A stretch of DNA of 64,000 bases from an uncultured Clostridia bacterium (GCA_945948535.1 CAMFBN010000004.1:1-64000), one strand, 5' to 3'; positions 32,947 through 41,869 are shown, counted from the first letter of the stretch. The notes: generated by a model not told the origin, from the sequence alone. Program-made: numbers and translations.

Positions 32947-34750
32947 TTTGTTTTCCTCCAGTTAGTAGTTCCGCTTCAATTTCTTCGTCAGAAAGAAGCT
33001 CAAATTCGATTTCGGACAGGTTGATAAATTTTGTCTCCTTGCCGGAAACAGTGGACAGGGACAGACTTCCCACGGACAGCTCTGTGCCGCCGTGGACATA
33101 AGGCATACCTCCTTTCTCCGGGGTGAACTTCACATTGGGGTGGTTCAGCAGGTCATACTTTTCATCCATGATGGGCATTTCGCCACGAATGAACAACAGC
33201 GCATACCGGTTATCCAGCATCCGCACCTCCGCAGCATCCAGCAGCTCCCGCCCGGTGATCTGCCAGTTTGTGGAGTAGTTGCCGCTGCGCCCGGAGCTTT
33301 TGCCGTAGGTGTTTAGGTCGATGGTCTGCTTGCCGAGGTAGGATTCCGCAATCATTTTGTGGGTGCCGGTTTCATTGCCGCCCAGATACAGAAACTCATC
33401 GCAGTTGCCCAAGATGGATTCCCACTGCTTTTCAAACAGGTTCTTAAGCTGGGCGATATTCTGAATGATGATGGACACAAACACATTCCGGGAACGCATG
33501 GTCGCCAGCAGCTTGTCAAAATCATCCGGCAGGCTCACATTGGCGAACTCGTCCATGAGAAAGTGGACGGGAACCGGCAGCGCTCCCTTGTATTTATCGT
33601 CCGCCAGCCGAAATAGCTGCTCAAAGGTACAGCTATACACCATGCTGACCAGAAAATTGAAGCTCACATCGTGGTCGGGAATCAGGGCAAACAGGGCAAC
33701 CTTCTTTTCTCCCAGCGATGCCAGTTCCAGTTCATCGGTGGCAGTCAGCGCCGCAACGCTGGCAAGGTTGAATTTCTCCAGTCTCGCCGCCAGAGTGATC
33801 TGAATGGATTTCAGGGTTTTGGCAGAACCGGAATGGTAGTCCTTGTAATACTTCACGGCGATGTGGTCGGGACTGCGCATTTCCAGCCGCTCAAACAGCT
33901 CGTCCAGCGGGGATTGATAGGTGTCGTCATCTTCCCGGACTTCTCCCGCGCGAAGCATTTCCATAACCATGGGGAAATTCTGTTCCTCCTCCGGGGCTTC
34001 ATAGAGAAGATAGAAAATGATGGCAGACAGCAGCATGGATGCCGCTGTGTCCCAGAAGGGGTCGTTAGACTGACTTCCCTTGGGGGTGGTAGCTTTGAAC
34101 AGGCTGGTGACCAGCTTTTGGACATCGTTGTCCGTTTGCAGATAGGCAAATGGATTGAAACAGTGGCTTTTCTCCATGCTGAGCAAATCCAGCACCTTGA
34201 TTTCATACCCACGCATTTGCAGGAAAGTGCCGGTCATGCGCAGCAGCTCCCCCTTGCAGTCCAGCACAAAATAGGAAGAACAGGCTTGCAGCAGATTGAT
34301 AAGAGCGTAGAAACGGCTCTTACCGGAACCGCTGCCGCCAACCACCACTGTGTTCAGATTGCGGCGGTGCTTTCTGCCATCCAAACCCATGCGAACATGC
34401 TTGGTAAAAACCTTGTTTGCCTCCGGATCTTTTGCCTGATACTTCTTATTCACGGCGGTTGCGCTGCCCCATTTGGCGGAGCCGTGTTCCTCGCCACGGC
34501 GGTAGTTGCGGCGGGAGGACAGAGCAACACCGATACCCAATCCATAAATGATCAGAAAAATAAGGACAGTTTTCTTACTGTCCTCACATAGCACAATATG
34601 AAAGGGATTCTCCATTGCCGCCGGGAACTGGGCTACAATTTCTGCCAGCCCACCACTCACAAAAGGGGCTATCAGCAGAGCCAGCCACACCACCGGGATG
34701 ATACCAAGGATGCACAGGATTTTTATGGTGCGCTGCTCATCGTTCTTCAC
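32930..34750 (-). CDS. VirD4/TraG coupling protein
   Basis: This 606-residue type IV coupling protein has two N-terminal membrane helices, the Walker A motif VVGGSGSGKSRFYALI and the Walker B motif HFLMDEFANVSLPDDF. It links the relaxosome to the secretion channel and pumps DNA. The GTG at 34750 overlaps the stop of the small upstream gene, with a GGGG-rich ribosome binding site. It is the usual neighbour of VirB2-, VirB6- and PrgI-like genes. Confidence 0.95.
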   Translation of the reverse strand: MKNDEQRTIKILCILGIIPVVWLALLIAPFVSGGLAEIVAQFPAAMENPFHIVLCEDSKKTVLIFLIIYGLGIGVALSSRRNYRRGEEHGSAKWGSATAVNKKYQAKDPEANKVFTKHVRMGLDGRKHRRNLNTVVVGGSGSGKSRFYALINLLQACSSYFVLDCKGELLRMTGTFLQMRGYEIKVLDLLSMEKSHCFNPFAYLQTDNDVQKLVTSLFKATTPKGSQSNDPFWDTAASMLLSAIIFYLLYEAPEEEQNFPMVMEMLRAGEVREDDDTYQSPLDELFERLEMRSPDHIAVKYYKDYHSGSAKTLKSIQITLAARLEKFNLASVAALTATDELELASLGEKKVALFALIPDHDVSFNFLVSMVYSCTFEQLFRLADDKYKGALPVPVHFLMDEFANVSLPDDFDKLLATMRSRNVFVSIIIQNIAQLKNLFEKQWESILGNCDEFLYLGGNETGTHKMIAESYLGKQTIDLNTYGKSSGRSGNYSTNWQITGRELLDAAEVRMLDNRYALLFIRGEMPIMDEKYDLLNHPNVKFTPEKGGMPYVHGGTELSVGSLSLSTVSGKETKFINLSEIEFELLSDEEIEAELLTGGKQNEEHH

Positions 34751-34928
34751 GGGACTTACCCCTTACCTTTTTGGTGGGTGCGTCAATGGCTTTCAGAAGC
34801 ACCTCGTCCACAATGTCTGTGGGACGCTCCTCGCCAATCAGGTCATTGCGCATTTCATTCAGAGCATTGATGACCACCCCATGCTCGTACCTGTCCAGCT
34901 CCAGAACACGCTTTTCTTCCTTTGCCAT
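34737..34928 (-). CDS. Small ICE protein, paralogue A
   Basis: This 63-residue protein of unknown function is related to the one at 62206-62370: both have an aromatic/charged start, the core E-Y/H-x-V-x-N/R-x-L-x-E-L/M-(K/R)-N and a C-terminal D-x-V-D-E-(L/V)-L-x-K-x-x-x-A-P. It lies between the ArdC-like and VirD4 genes with overlapping or near-overlapping ends. Two copies at opposite ends of the element suggest a small regulatory or structural role. Confidence 0.75.
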   Translation of the reverse strand: MAKEEKRVLELDRYEHGVVINALNEMRNDLIGEERPTDIVDEVLLKAIDAPTKKVRGKSREER

Positions 34929-34931
34929 AGA

Positions 34932-35828
34932 TCACCGCTCCTGTTCCTTGGCTTTGGGTGCGCGGTTTTGCTCCAGAGCGCGGTACATTCTGGTGGAGAT
35001 CTGATTGGCGGTATCCCGGATTTCCGTCAGGGTCTCCCGCACCTGCTGTGGGTTGCTCTCCCGGAAGGATGTCGGCAGGCGGCTGAAATTGTAGTCCGAC
35101 ACATCCACCCCATACCGCTTGCACAGAAGATAGGATGCGCTGTATGCCTTAAATGCGGCATCATTTCGGTTGTAGTTCTCACTCATCCCGGCGATTTCCG
35201 CATGGGCCAGCTCCTTGGAGACACTGCGGAAAATATCTTCCGCTCCCATGCCCCGGCATACGAAAATCACCTGCTGGTTATGGTCGTACAGCGCACCCAT
35301 GTTGTTGGGCAGGGAGTCCACCGTCTGGATGGGAACGGGGGTACGGTGAATCAGAGCTTTCAGCAGCACCCGGTCATCCAGTTTCACGGCAGGTGCAGAG
35401 CGCACACGCCCTCTGGTCTGGGACGCATCGTAGACTCGTTTTACCTCAAAAGAGGTGCCACGGGTGCCGTCCTCCCGATCATATTCCTTGCCGGGTTCCA
35501 GAATTTTCACGCTTTTGGGTTTGCGTTGGACGGATGCCCCGGCTTCCTTCCAGCCATTGAAATCTTTGAGCTGGGTGGCTTCCGGCATTTGCGCCAGAAT
35601 CAGCAGCGCATTGGTGGGCGTGTACCGACTGAACCGGGACTGGACATCCAGATATTTCTGGTACTTCTCACCGTCTCCGCTGATTTCGGCGGCAGTGGAA
35701 TCAGCAAGGGCATAGAGTTCCTTGCGCTCCTCCTGCTTTTTTGCCGCCCATGCTTCCTTGTCAAAGGGCTGATCGCTCCATCTGGAATTACCGTTCTGAC
35801 CGCTGAAAATATCATCAAAATTGCTCAT
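34932..35828 (-). CDS. ArdC-like protein with altered peptidase motif
   Basis: This 298-residue protein resembles ArdC-type anti-restriction proteins: an N-terminal ssDNA-binding-like part (SRYTPTNALLILAQMP, KDFNGWKEAG, KSVKILEPG) and a C-terminal ImmA/IrrE-like metallopeptidase region. The expected HExxH zinc motif reads KELAH here, with the first His replaced, so peptidase activity is doubtful. ArdC proteins shield incoming single strands during conjugation. The gene sits in the transfer operon between pcfB and the small paralogue gene. Confidence 0.65.
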   Translation of the reverse strand: MSNFDDIFSGQNGNSRWSDQPFDKEAWAAKKQEERKELYALADSTAAEISGDGEKYQKYLDVQSRFSRYTPTNALLILAQMPEATQLKDFNGWKEAGASVQRKPKSVKILEPGKEYDREDGTRGTSFEVKRVYDASQTRGRVRSAPAVKLDDRVLLKALIHRTPVPIQTVDSLPNNMGALYDHNQQVIFVCRGMGAEDIFRSVSKELAHAEIAGMSENYNRNDAAFKAYSASYLLCKRYGVDVSDYNFSRLPTSFRESNPQQVRETLTEIRDTANQISTRMYRALEQNRAPKAKEQER

Positions 35829-35831
35829 GGA

Positions 35832-36623
35832 TTACCTCACTTTCTGCTTGGGCTTTTTCTTGCCCGGATGGATATGGGGCTGAATTTCAGGCTGCTTTAC
35901 AGGAGTTGTGATGTCCTGCACCTTGGGAGGCGCAGCCTTTTCCTGCCGTGCTGCCTTAATTTCCCGCAGCTCCTCCCGAACGGAGGGGCGTTCAGCTTTA
36001 GCAGTACCCTCGGCGGTTTTCCTTTGCATCCCGGAGGTAGGCTCGGACGGAGGGCTTTTTTCCGTCTTTGCCGCCGTAGGGTTTTCCGGGGACGGCTGCT
36101 CCTTCTGAATGGGCGCACCCAGCAGCTCATCCAGCAGCAAATCTGCATCGTCCTTCTCAGGTGCGGCCTTTTCGGGAGCGGCAGGGGCGGATTCCTTTTC
36201 CTGACGGGTCTTTTCAATATCATGCTTGATGGAAGCAGTATCCACGGTAGCCAGCTTGAAGCGTTCCACAATACGATTGATCTTGGAGGCATCCTCTGCC
36301 CGCACCATCACATCCACCATACCGTCTGCAGATTTCTCCTTACCCCGGAGGGCGCAGTAGACAACACCGTAACGCTTTGCCTCCTGAGCAAAGCGTTTCA
36401 GATGCTCCTCGCTGATGGTGAACACCTTCAGCTCCTTGCCGCTTTTCAGCATGGCGCTGAGCCGCTGGTGTCCCTTAGTTTTGTTTCTGTCGGCGTTCTT
36501 CGCAATGGTGTAGAGTGCCGCTGCGATGTTTTTTGCCGCAGAGCCAGAAAGTTTCAGGGCAACCTCCGTGCCCTCCAAACTCATTCTAACGATTTGCTCT
36601 GCCGCATCGCCTGAATTGGTCAT
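35832..36623 (-). CDS. PcfB-like relaxosome accessory protein
   Basis: This 263-residue protein has the PcfB/DUF3801 domain in its first 150 residues (GDAAEQIVRMSLEGTEVALKL) and a long polar, Lys/Pro/Glu-rich tail. In the pCF10 system PcfB binds the coupling protein and brings the relaxosome to it. The ATG at 36623 has GGAG 10 nt upstream and overlaps the end of the relaxase gene by 38 bp; 28 residues further upstream are rejected. Confidence 0.82.
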   Translation of the reverse strand: MTNSGDAAEQIVRMSLEGTEVALKLSGSAAKNIAAALYTIAKNADRNKTKGHQRLSAMLKSGKELKVFTISEEHLKRFAQEAKRYGVVYCALRGKEKSADGMVDVMVRAEDASKINRIVERFKLATVDTASIKHDIEKTRQEKESAPAAPEKAAPEKDDADLLLDELLGAPIQKEQPSPENPTAAKTEKSPPSEPTSGMQRKTAEGTAKAERPSVREELREIKAARQEKAAPPKVQDITTPVKQPEIQPHIHPGKKKPKQKVR

Positions 36624-38022
36624 GTTCGGTTTTCTCCTTTCGCTGATGGTTTTCGTCCTCACGGACTTTCTGAATGTGTTCCAGCATAACGCCGGAACGG
36701 ACGGCAATATCGCTACATAATTTCACCTCCTGGCGTAATTGACTCAGCTCCTTGGAAAGTGTGGCAATGGCGGTGCTAACCTCCGCAGACGCCGCTTCAT
36801 CCGATTTCACAGCCACGGTACGCTGTTTTCGGTAAAGCTGCCTCCGCTGGGAAGTCACATCTGCAATTCTGCTTTCCAATTCGCATTGATATGAAGAAAG
36901 CTGCTGAGCGGTATCAATCCGATGCTCCGCCAGCAGCCTTGCTTCCTGTGTGATGGCATCCAGCTTTATGAGATCTTCCCGGAGAAGAAAGTGGAGCCGC
37001 TTATGGTTCTGCTTCTTCTGCCGGGGAAACACCCCCAGTAGGTAGCAGTAGTGGAAATACAATGCCCGGAAGCCAGTCACCTTTTTACGGGTCTGCCAGT
37101 TACCAGACACACGATATTGTTTGCGTTGTGGGGTCGGTTCCGGCAGGGGTTTTGCGGCTCTGCCCTGTTCCAGAATCCGCCTGCGGATACCCTCCAGCGT
37201 GTAGCCCTCGCCAAAGTTCCGGGCAAGGCGGACAAAACGCTCCTTTCCCGGCGGTCTGACGGAAATGTCCTTACCCACCTTGACCTCATAACCCTTACGG
37301 TGGAGATTTTCAAAAAACTGCCGCTCCGTCATGGACTGGCGAATGGCTTCATCCACATCCGAACGGACAATGCCCCGCCATGTGGGGCGCTGCTCCTGTT
37401 CCGCCCGCCATTCACCGTAGTGCTTTCCTTTTCCGGGCTGGGGATTCTCGATGACAGACAGACCATATTCCCGGCACAGGGCATCCGATGCTGCCTGCAG
37501 ATCGTGGTAGTCTTTGGCAGAACGATAATATTTGATGCCATCTACGAAAGAGACTGTGTTCAGGACAAAATGATTATGCAGATGGTTCGTTTTGTCCAGA
37601 TGGGTTGCTACAACAACTTGATAGCGTTCACCCCACAAGCGTCTGGCCAACTCGACACCAATTTGGTGAGCAATTTCCGGTGTTGCTTCTCCGGGAGCAA
37701 AGGATTGATAGCCGTGGTAGGCTATGGTTCCATACTCCTTGCCAAAACGCTTTTTCACCACCATCATTTCTTCCCGCGCTGTGCTGGGGTTGCAGTTGAT
37801 CCCGGACACAAAGCGCTCAAGGGCACCCAGTTCCTCATTAACTTGCTGTGTCTTGTGGCTGCTGACGGCATAAGCGATAACATCGTCCAGCCCCTGACAC
37901 TCTCGCTCCGTCATATCCCCGTTTTCATAAAATTCCGGGTTGGTCGTCTTGTCGGGATTCTCTACATAGGCCACTACCTTCCCAAGCCAGCCATTGACCC
38001 GCCAGACGGATGTGACTGCCAT
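36586..38022 (-). CDS. MobA/VirD2-type relaxase
   Basis: This 478-residue relaxase nicks oriT and carries the strand to the recipient. The metal-binding three-His motif is visible as HLDKTNHLHNHFVLN (about residues 140-155), and catalytic Tyr candidates lie near the N-terminus (VAYVENPDKT, IAYAVSS). A basic coiled C-terminal part follows. It belongs to the MOBP-like group used by many clostridial ICEs. It starts 3 bp after the mobC-like gene, next to the candidate oriT. Confidence 0.92.
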   Translation of the reverse strand: MAVTSVWRVNGWLGKVVAYVENPDKTTNPEFYENGDMTERECQGLDDVIAYAVSSHKTQQVNEELGALERFVSGINCNPSTAREEMMVVKKRFGKEYGTIAYHGYQSFAPGEATPEIAHQIGVELARRLWGERYQVVVATHLDKTNHLHNHFVLNTVSFVDGIKYYRSAKDYHDLQAASDALCREYGLSVIENPQPGKGKHYGEWRAEQEQRPTWRGIVRSDVDEAIRQSMTERQFFENLHRKGYEVKVGKDISVRPPGKERFVRLARNFGEGYTLEGIRRRILEQGRAAKPLPEPTPQRKQYRVSGNWQTRKKVTGFRALYFHYCYLLGVFPRQKKQNHKRLHFLLREDLIKLDAITQEARLLAEHRIDTAQQLSSYQCELESRIADVTSQRRQLYRKQRTVAVKSDEAASAEVSTAIATLSKELSQLRQEVKLCSDIAVRSGVMLEHIQKVREDENHQRKEKTEHDQFRRCGRANR

Positions 38023-38025
38023 TGG

Positions 38026-38358
38026 TTACTGCTTGATGGGGCGTGGACATACCACAGCTTCGGTGATTTCCTTCACCGCTGCCTCAAACTGCGTCACAGC
38101 AGCATCGTACCGCTGGACATCAATGACATTCAGGGTGTGTGCTTTCTGGGCGATCTGGTTCAGATTGTTGCCAATGCGATACAGCTGCTGTGCCATGGCA
38201 TAATAGTCAAGGGGAGGCGATTCCTGTGGCACCAGATCATTGATGAGATGGCGAAGATAGGCGGCAACAGAGATATGGCTGCGCTTGGCTTTCTTTTGCA
38301 GATTCTCAGCTTCCTTTTTGCTGAGCCATACTTGAATTTTGACATTTCGATTACGCAT
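38026..38358 (-). CDS. MobC-type relaxosome protein
   Basis: This 110-residue protein has the MobC/MbeC pattern: an N-terminal ribbon-helix-helix-like stretch (KIQVWLSKKEAENLQKKAKRS) and the conserved L-x-R-I-G-N-N-L-N-Q-I-A core. It helps melt oriT for the relaxase. The ATG at 38358 follows GGAG; the extra 26 in-frame residues cross the candidate oriT and are rejected. Confidence 0.88.
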   Translation of the reverse strand: MRNRNVKIQVWLSKKEAENLQKKAKRSHISVAAYLRHLINDLVPQESPPLDYYAMAQQLYRIGNNLNQIAQKAHTLNVIDVQRYDAAVTQFEAAVKEITEAVVCPRPIKQ

Positions 38359-38393
38359 AGAAATATGCTCCTTTGTACTTTGAATTTGGGGTT

Positions 38394-38440
38394 TCAGGGG
38401 GGCTGCCCCTGACAAGCTGTCTTTGTGGGAGTACAAAGAC
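38394..38440. other. Candidate origin of transfer (oriT)
   Basis: Two adjacent perfect inverted repeats, TCAGGGG-N5-CCCCTGA (38394-38412) and GTCTTTGT-N6-ACAAAGAC (38419-38440), lie 36 bp upstream of mobC and the relaxase gene. That is the standard place and structure of an oriT. The nick would be expected close to one of the arms; I cannot fix it from sequence alone. Confidence 0.6.
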
Positions 38441-38510
38441 GATGCTTGCTGGTATATTGCAGATTCGTTCTCCCTCTGGGGCGAACGGGGGACTGCCTGA
38501 AAATAAATGG

Positions 38511-38897
38511 TCAGCGCTCATGGTGCCGCTCGCACTTAAACAGGTGTGCGACACGATTAAGATCGTCAGACATGACATAACAGCGTTCGATTTTCCAGCC
38601 GTTCTTACCGCCATCCTCAGCAGCCATATACCGCTCTAAACGAACGCAAGGATCTGTGCCGTCCAGGCAGTATCCATAGATGGAATACCCGCCCATGTTG
38701 GGTTGAAATGCTTTGCTGTTACTGGACAAACCGTAGGTTCTGCTCCGTTCATCATAGGGTAAACCAAAACTGTCAGCAGTGAAAACAATGTATCCGGGCA
38801 GGTGCTCGCCCATTCGTTCCACCGCACGGAATTTGCTTGTCATCTCGCTATAGCTCATATTGATCTGCCTGGGTTCTTTGATTGCGTTGTCATTCAT
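38511..38897 (-). CDS. Unrecognised ICE protein, 128 residues
   Basis: I do not recognise this protein. The chain has no membrane helix, is rich in aromatic residues and contains YGYCLDGTDPCVRLERYM, a pattern found in accessory proteins of clostridial ICEs. The ATG at 38897 overlaps the end of the primase-like gene by 4 bp (ATGA-type), so it is coupled to it. GGAAGG lies about 11 nt upstream. Confidence 0.7.
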   Translation of the reverse strand: MNDNAIKEPRQINMSYSEMTSKFRAVERMGEHLPGYIVFTADSFGLPYDERSRTYGLSSNSKAFQPNMGGYSIYGYCLDGTDPCVRLERYMAAEDGGKNGWKIERCYVMSDDLNRVAHLFKCERHHER

Positions 38898-39847
38898 CGT
38901 TCCGGTGTCCTTCCTTTCCTGTGTGTAATGGGAAGCCCCAGCCGCATACACAAAAAGTCGTTGTAATCCTTACCGTAGGGCGGCGGCTGGACAGATACCT
39001 CATATCTGTCAGACAGCATAGACAGCAACGCCTTTGCCGCCCGTCCTCCGGTGGCATCGTTATCCAGGCGGAGTGTGATAAAGCGGATGTTGGGCTGCTC
39101 GGACAGATAGCGTTTCAGCGCCAGCGGCATAGAGCTTTCTTGCAGTTCCTCCTTTGGTTTGTAGACACCCGCCAGAGAAACCAGATGCTCCCGGTTCCAA
39201 TTGCCCCCATTCATCTTCACGAGGGTTGCGTAGGACAGAAGATCGATGGCACTCTCAAAGAGGTGGACGGTATCGCTGCCCGGTGCGGGGATGCTGAAAG
39301 AGAACCGCTTGTCACTTCCGGTGGCATCACCCACAAAGTCCGTCCCCAGCCCTCTCAGGTTGGCGTACCGGGGCTTGTTATACTTGTCCAGCCCAACGAA
39401 AACGGCATTATGGTGGGGTGTGCTTTCATACAACCGCCCCGTCTGGATGCAGAAATCAATAAGATCGGGATCAATACCACGGCTGCGAAGATAACCATGG
39501 ACACGGCTTGTGTTAGGGCTTGCTTGAGGCAGCAACAACACCTTGGGCTTCTCTGGCTTGGGCCGGGACTGCTTGGGCTGGTATGCCACCTGTCCGGTGA
39601 TCCGCTCTACGGCTTCCAGGAAAGGGACTTCTTGCACTTTAATGAGATAGTCCAGCGCATTGTAGCCGCCAAAGCCACGGGAGAACCAGTACCATTTGCC
39701 GTTGGAGATTTTCAGGGAATCATGCTCACGGGTGCAGTAGTGGTTGCCGCTGATATGCACCAGCTCATTGGGTTCGCAGGCTTGCAGATAAGTCAGCAAG
39801 TCCACCTGCCTTGCTTTTTCAATGGTTTCCGGTGGAATAAACGGCAC
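38894..39847 (-). CDS. TOPRIM/DUF3991 primase-like protein
   Basis: This 317-residue protein has an N-terminal degenerate CHC2-like zinc finger region (HYCTREHDSLKISNGKWYWF), a DUF3991 segment (YLRSRGIDPDLIDFCIQTGRLYE) and a TOPRIM domain (VHLFESAIDLLSY, then ITLRLDNDATGGRAAKAL). It probably primes replication of the transferred strand. The GTG at 39847 has GAGGTGA 6 nt upstream, placed within the end of the preceding gene. Confidence 0.85.
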   Translation of the reverse strand: MPFIPPETIEKARQVDLLTYLQACEPNELVHISGNHYCTREHDSLKISNGKWYWFSRGFGGYNALDYLIKVQEVPFLEAVERITGQVAYQPKQSRPKPEKPKVLLLPQASPNTSRVHGYLRSRGIDPDLIDFCIQTGRLYESTPHHNAVFVGLDKYNKPRYANLRGLGTDFVGDATGSDKRFSFSIPAPGSDTVHLFESAIDLLSYATLVKMNGGNWNREHLVSLAGVYKPKEELQESSMPLALKRYLSEQPNIRFITLRLDNDATGGRAAKALLSMLSDRYEVSVQPPPYGKDYNDFLCMRLGLPITHRKGRTPER

Positions 39848-39853
39848 AATACA

Positions 39854-40192
39854 TCACCTCGCATCTTTTTGGGCAATAAAATCAGCCCGCACCACTTCAT
39901 TGGCACGAGCTTCCACGGCATTCCAGATATTTTCCATGTGGCGATTGTCATCCCAGCTATCCCACTTTTTGAACACATCCGCCAGCGGTGTGGAAGATTT
40001 CAGAAGGGCTTTTGCCTGCCGGGGTGAGAGGTCGTTGTATTCCAGCGATAACAAAATATCCTCACGGCAGACATATTCGTATGCCTGCTTCAAAATCTCC
40101 CCGGGCGGCAGCTGCATCAGTTCTGCTTTGAACTGCTCCTGCTCGGCAAACATCTTCTGGTATAGCTGGGTGTTCAGCACTGCTTGGGTCAT
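39854..40192 (-). CDS. DUF3848-type ICE protein
   Basis: This 112-residue protein matches the DUF3848 pattern as I know it (LYQKMFAEQEQFKAELMQLP, EYVCREDILLSLE, LSPRQAKALLKS). It is cytoplasmic and all-helical by appearance. Its function is unknown; it accompanies the primase-like gene on related elements, here 6 bp upstream of it. Confidence 0.7.
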   Translation of the reverse strand: MTQAVLNTQLYQKMFAEQEQFKAELMQLPPGEILKQAYEYVCREDILLSLEYNDLSPRQAKALLKSSTPLADVFKKWDSWDDNRHMENIWNAVEARANEVVRADFIAQKDAR

Positions 40193-40218
40193 GGTATCAA
40201 CTCCTCGAAAATGAAATT

Positions 40219-40253
40219 AGCCGATTGGTTCTCGCAAGGAAAACCAATCGGCT
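40219..40253. promoter_or_regulatory. Stable 12-bp stem-loop
   Basis: AGCCGATTGGTT (40219-40230) pairs perfectly with 40242-40253 around an 11-nt loop. It lies between the cargo genes and the DUF3848 gene, so it may separate the two transcripts. No T-run follows on either strand. Confidence 0.5.
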
Positions 40254-40352
40254 ATGTAATGGACATTATTTACTTTTTCCTGCTTCCTTACCGATACCTG
40301 AGGATGATCCGACAATAAAGATGGTACGCATCGTTTTTCGCCCGTCTCTCCA

Positions 40353-40892
40353 TTAAACTTGCTTGCCCATTTGATAGGCCCTTTTCATGGCGGAGGTGTT
40401 TTTCACCTTGCCCGGCTCGTATACACCGCTGCCAATAATAACTCCCTTTTCTACCGCACCTTCCACGCAGTCTGCGTAGCCACGGAAACAGGCAAGGGTG
40501 GTATCAGCGGAAGCGTGCGCTTCGTCAGCCATGGTGACGATATAGTAGAATTCCTTGTTTCTCACCTCAAGCCAACGGGCAACGGTGCGGTCAATGACCG
40601 CCTTGAGCTGGGCGTTGATGGAATAGAAGTAGACTGGACTTGCCAGCACCAGCACATCCGCATCGACCATCTTTTGCAGAATGTCCGCCATGTCATCTTT
40701 ATGGACGCACACGCCGCCATGGTCGCGGCAGTAGTAGCAGGCGCAGCAAGGGGAAACATTCTTCTGCGTTATGCGAATCTTTTCAACTTCATTTCCCGAT
40801 TCCAACGCACCACGCATAAACTCATCGCACAGAAGGTCTGAATTACCGCCCTTTCTCGGACTGCCGGATAAAATCAATACTTTTTTGTTCAT
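40353..40892 (-). CDS. Iron-sulfur flavoprotein / NADPH-dependent FMN reductase
   Basis: This 179-residue flavodoxin-fold protein has the FMN phosphate loop ILSGSPRKGGNSD at the N-terminus and a Cys cluster (SPCCACYYC, then VCVHKDD) typical of the iron-sulfur flavoprotein group, plus the flavin-contact motif LASPVYFYSINAQLKAVIDR. It probably reduces quinones, nitro compounds or metal ions. The ATG at 40892 follows GAGGTGA. It is cotranscribed behind the aldo/keto reductase gene (13 bp). Confidence 0.88.
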   Translation of the reverse strand: MNKKVLILSGSPRKGGNSDLLCDEFMRGALESGNEVEKIRITQKNVSPCCACYYCRDHGGVCVHKDDMADILQKMVDADVLVLASPVYFYSINAQLKAVIDRTVARWLEVRNKEFYYIVTMADEAHASADTTLACFRGYADCVEGAVEKGVIIGSGVYEPGKVKNTSAMKRAYQMGKQV

Positions 40893-40905
40893 GTTCCTCA
40901 CCTCG

Positions 40906-41763
40906 TCAATTCTTTTTGCGTTCTTCTACCATATTCACAAACCATTCGACCATGGCAGGGTCATAGTGGGAGAAGAATGCGCTTGTTTTGGTGTCCAGTG
41001 CTGCGATATTCGCCATATCCTCTTCGGAGAGGGTAAAGTCAAACACATTTAGGTTTTCCTGCATCCGCTCGATATGGGCGGATTTCGGAATCACCACCAC
41101 GCCCCGCTGTAAATGCCAGCGGAGAATGACCTGCGCCGCACTCTTGCCGTACTTGGCACCGATCTCGTTCAGCACGGGATTCTGGAACATATCGCCCCGC
41201 CCCTCTCCGAAGGGTGCCCATGCCTCGATCTGTACGCCGTATTTGTCCATCCACATCTTTGCCTCGGCCTGCTGATGGAAGGGGTGTACCTCAACCTGAT
41301 CGACCATTGGTTTGATGCGGGCAAAGGAGCAGATGTCCACCAGACGGTCCGGGTAGAAGTTGGATACTCCGATAGCGCGAATCTTGCCCTCCTCGTACAA
41401 CTCTTCCAATGCCCGCCATGCGCCGTAGTAATCCGCATACGGCTGATGCAGCAGGCAGAGGTCAAGGTAGTCGGTGCGCAGTTTTTTCATAGAGTCCAGA
41501 ATGGATGCCTTAGCTGCATCGTAACCGTAATGCTCGATCCAGACCTTGGTGGTCAGAAAAAGGTCCTTGCGCTCAATGCCGGACTTTTCGATGGCCGCAC
41601 CAACCTGCTCCTCGTTGAAATAGCTCTGGGCCGTGTCAATGGAACGATAGCCAACCTTCAGTGCGTCCAGTACGCAGCGTTCGCATTCCTCCTGCGTTAC
41701 CTGAAACACGCCGTAGCCCAACTGCGGCATTTTCACGCCGTTGCTCAAAGTGATATATTTCAT
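40906..41763 (-). CDS. Aldo/keto reductase
   Basis: This 285-residue NADPH-dependent reductase has the catalytic tetrad of the family: Asp and Tyr in RSIDTAQSYFNE, Lys in LFLTTKVW and His in LCLLHQPYADYYG, and the coenzyme-binding IPKSAHIERMQENLNVF near the end. It reduces aldehydes or ketones such as methylglyoxal. The ATG at 41763 follows GGGAGG. The promoter has the MerR type of geometry, and the regulator gene is divergent, so induction by a toxic carbonyl or redox compound is likely. Confidence 0.92.
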   Translation of the reverse strand: MKYITLSNGVKMPQLGYGVFQVTQEECERCVLDALKVGYRSIDTAQSYFNEEQVGAAIEKSGIERKDLFLTTKVWIEHYGYDAAKASILDSMKKLRTDYLDLCLLHQPYADYYGAWRALEELYEEGKIRAIGVSNFYPDRLVDICSFARIKPMVDQVEVHPFHQQAEAKMWMDKYGVQIEAWAPFGEGRGDMFQNPVLNEIGAKYGKSAAQVILRWHLQRGVVVIPKSAHIERMQENLNVFDFTLSEEDMANIAALDTKTSAFFSHYDPAMVEWFVNMVEERKKN

Positions 41764-41806
41764 GATGAAAACCTCCCTGTTGATTTGAATTTTATCTTGT
41801 GCTATC

Positions 41807-41837
41807 ATCGTATCAGTCGGTATTTACTACCGGTCAA
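41807..41837 (-). promoter_or_regulatory. MerR-type promoter with 19-bp spacer
   Basis: On the minus strand, TTGACC (41837-41832) and TACGAT (41812-41807) are separated by 19 bp. The inverted repeat CGGTA-N5-TACCG lies in the spacer (41818-41832). This is the classic over-long spacer that MerR proteins untwist when they bind inducer. Confidence 0.85.
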
Positions 41838-41869
41838 GAACTTTTTTCAAAAAGCAGGAGGTTTTTTTA

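Noticed and set aside
34698-36614. 638-codon plus-strand frame
   Set aside because: It crosses several well-supported minus-strand transfer genes and has low-complexity, membrane-like composition without a start signal.
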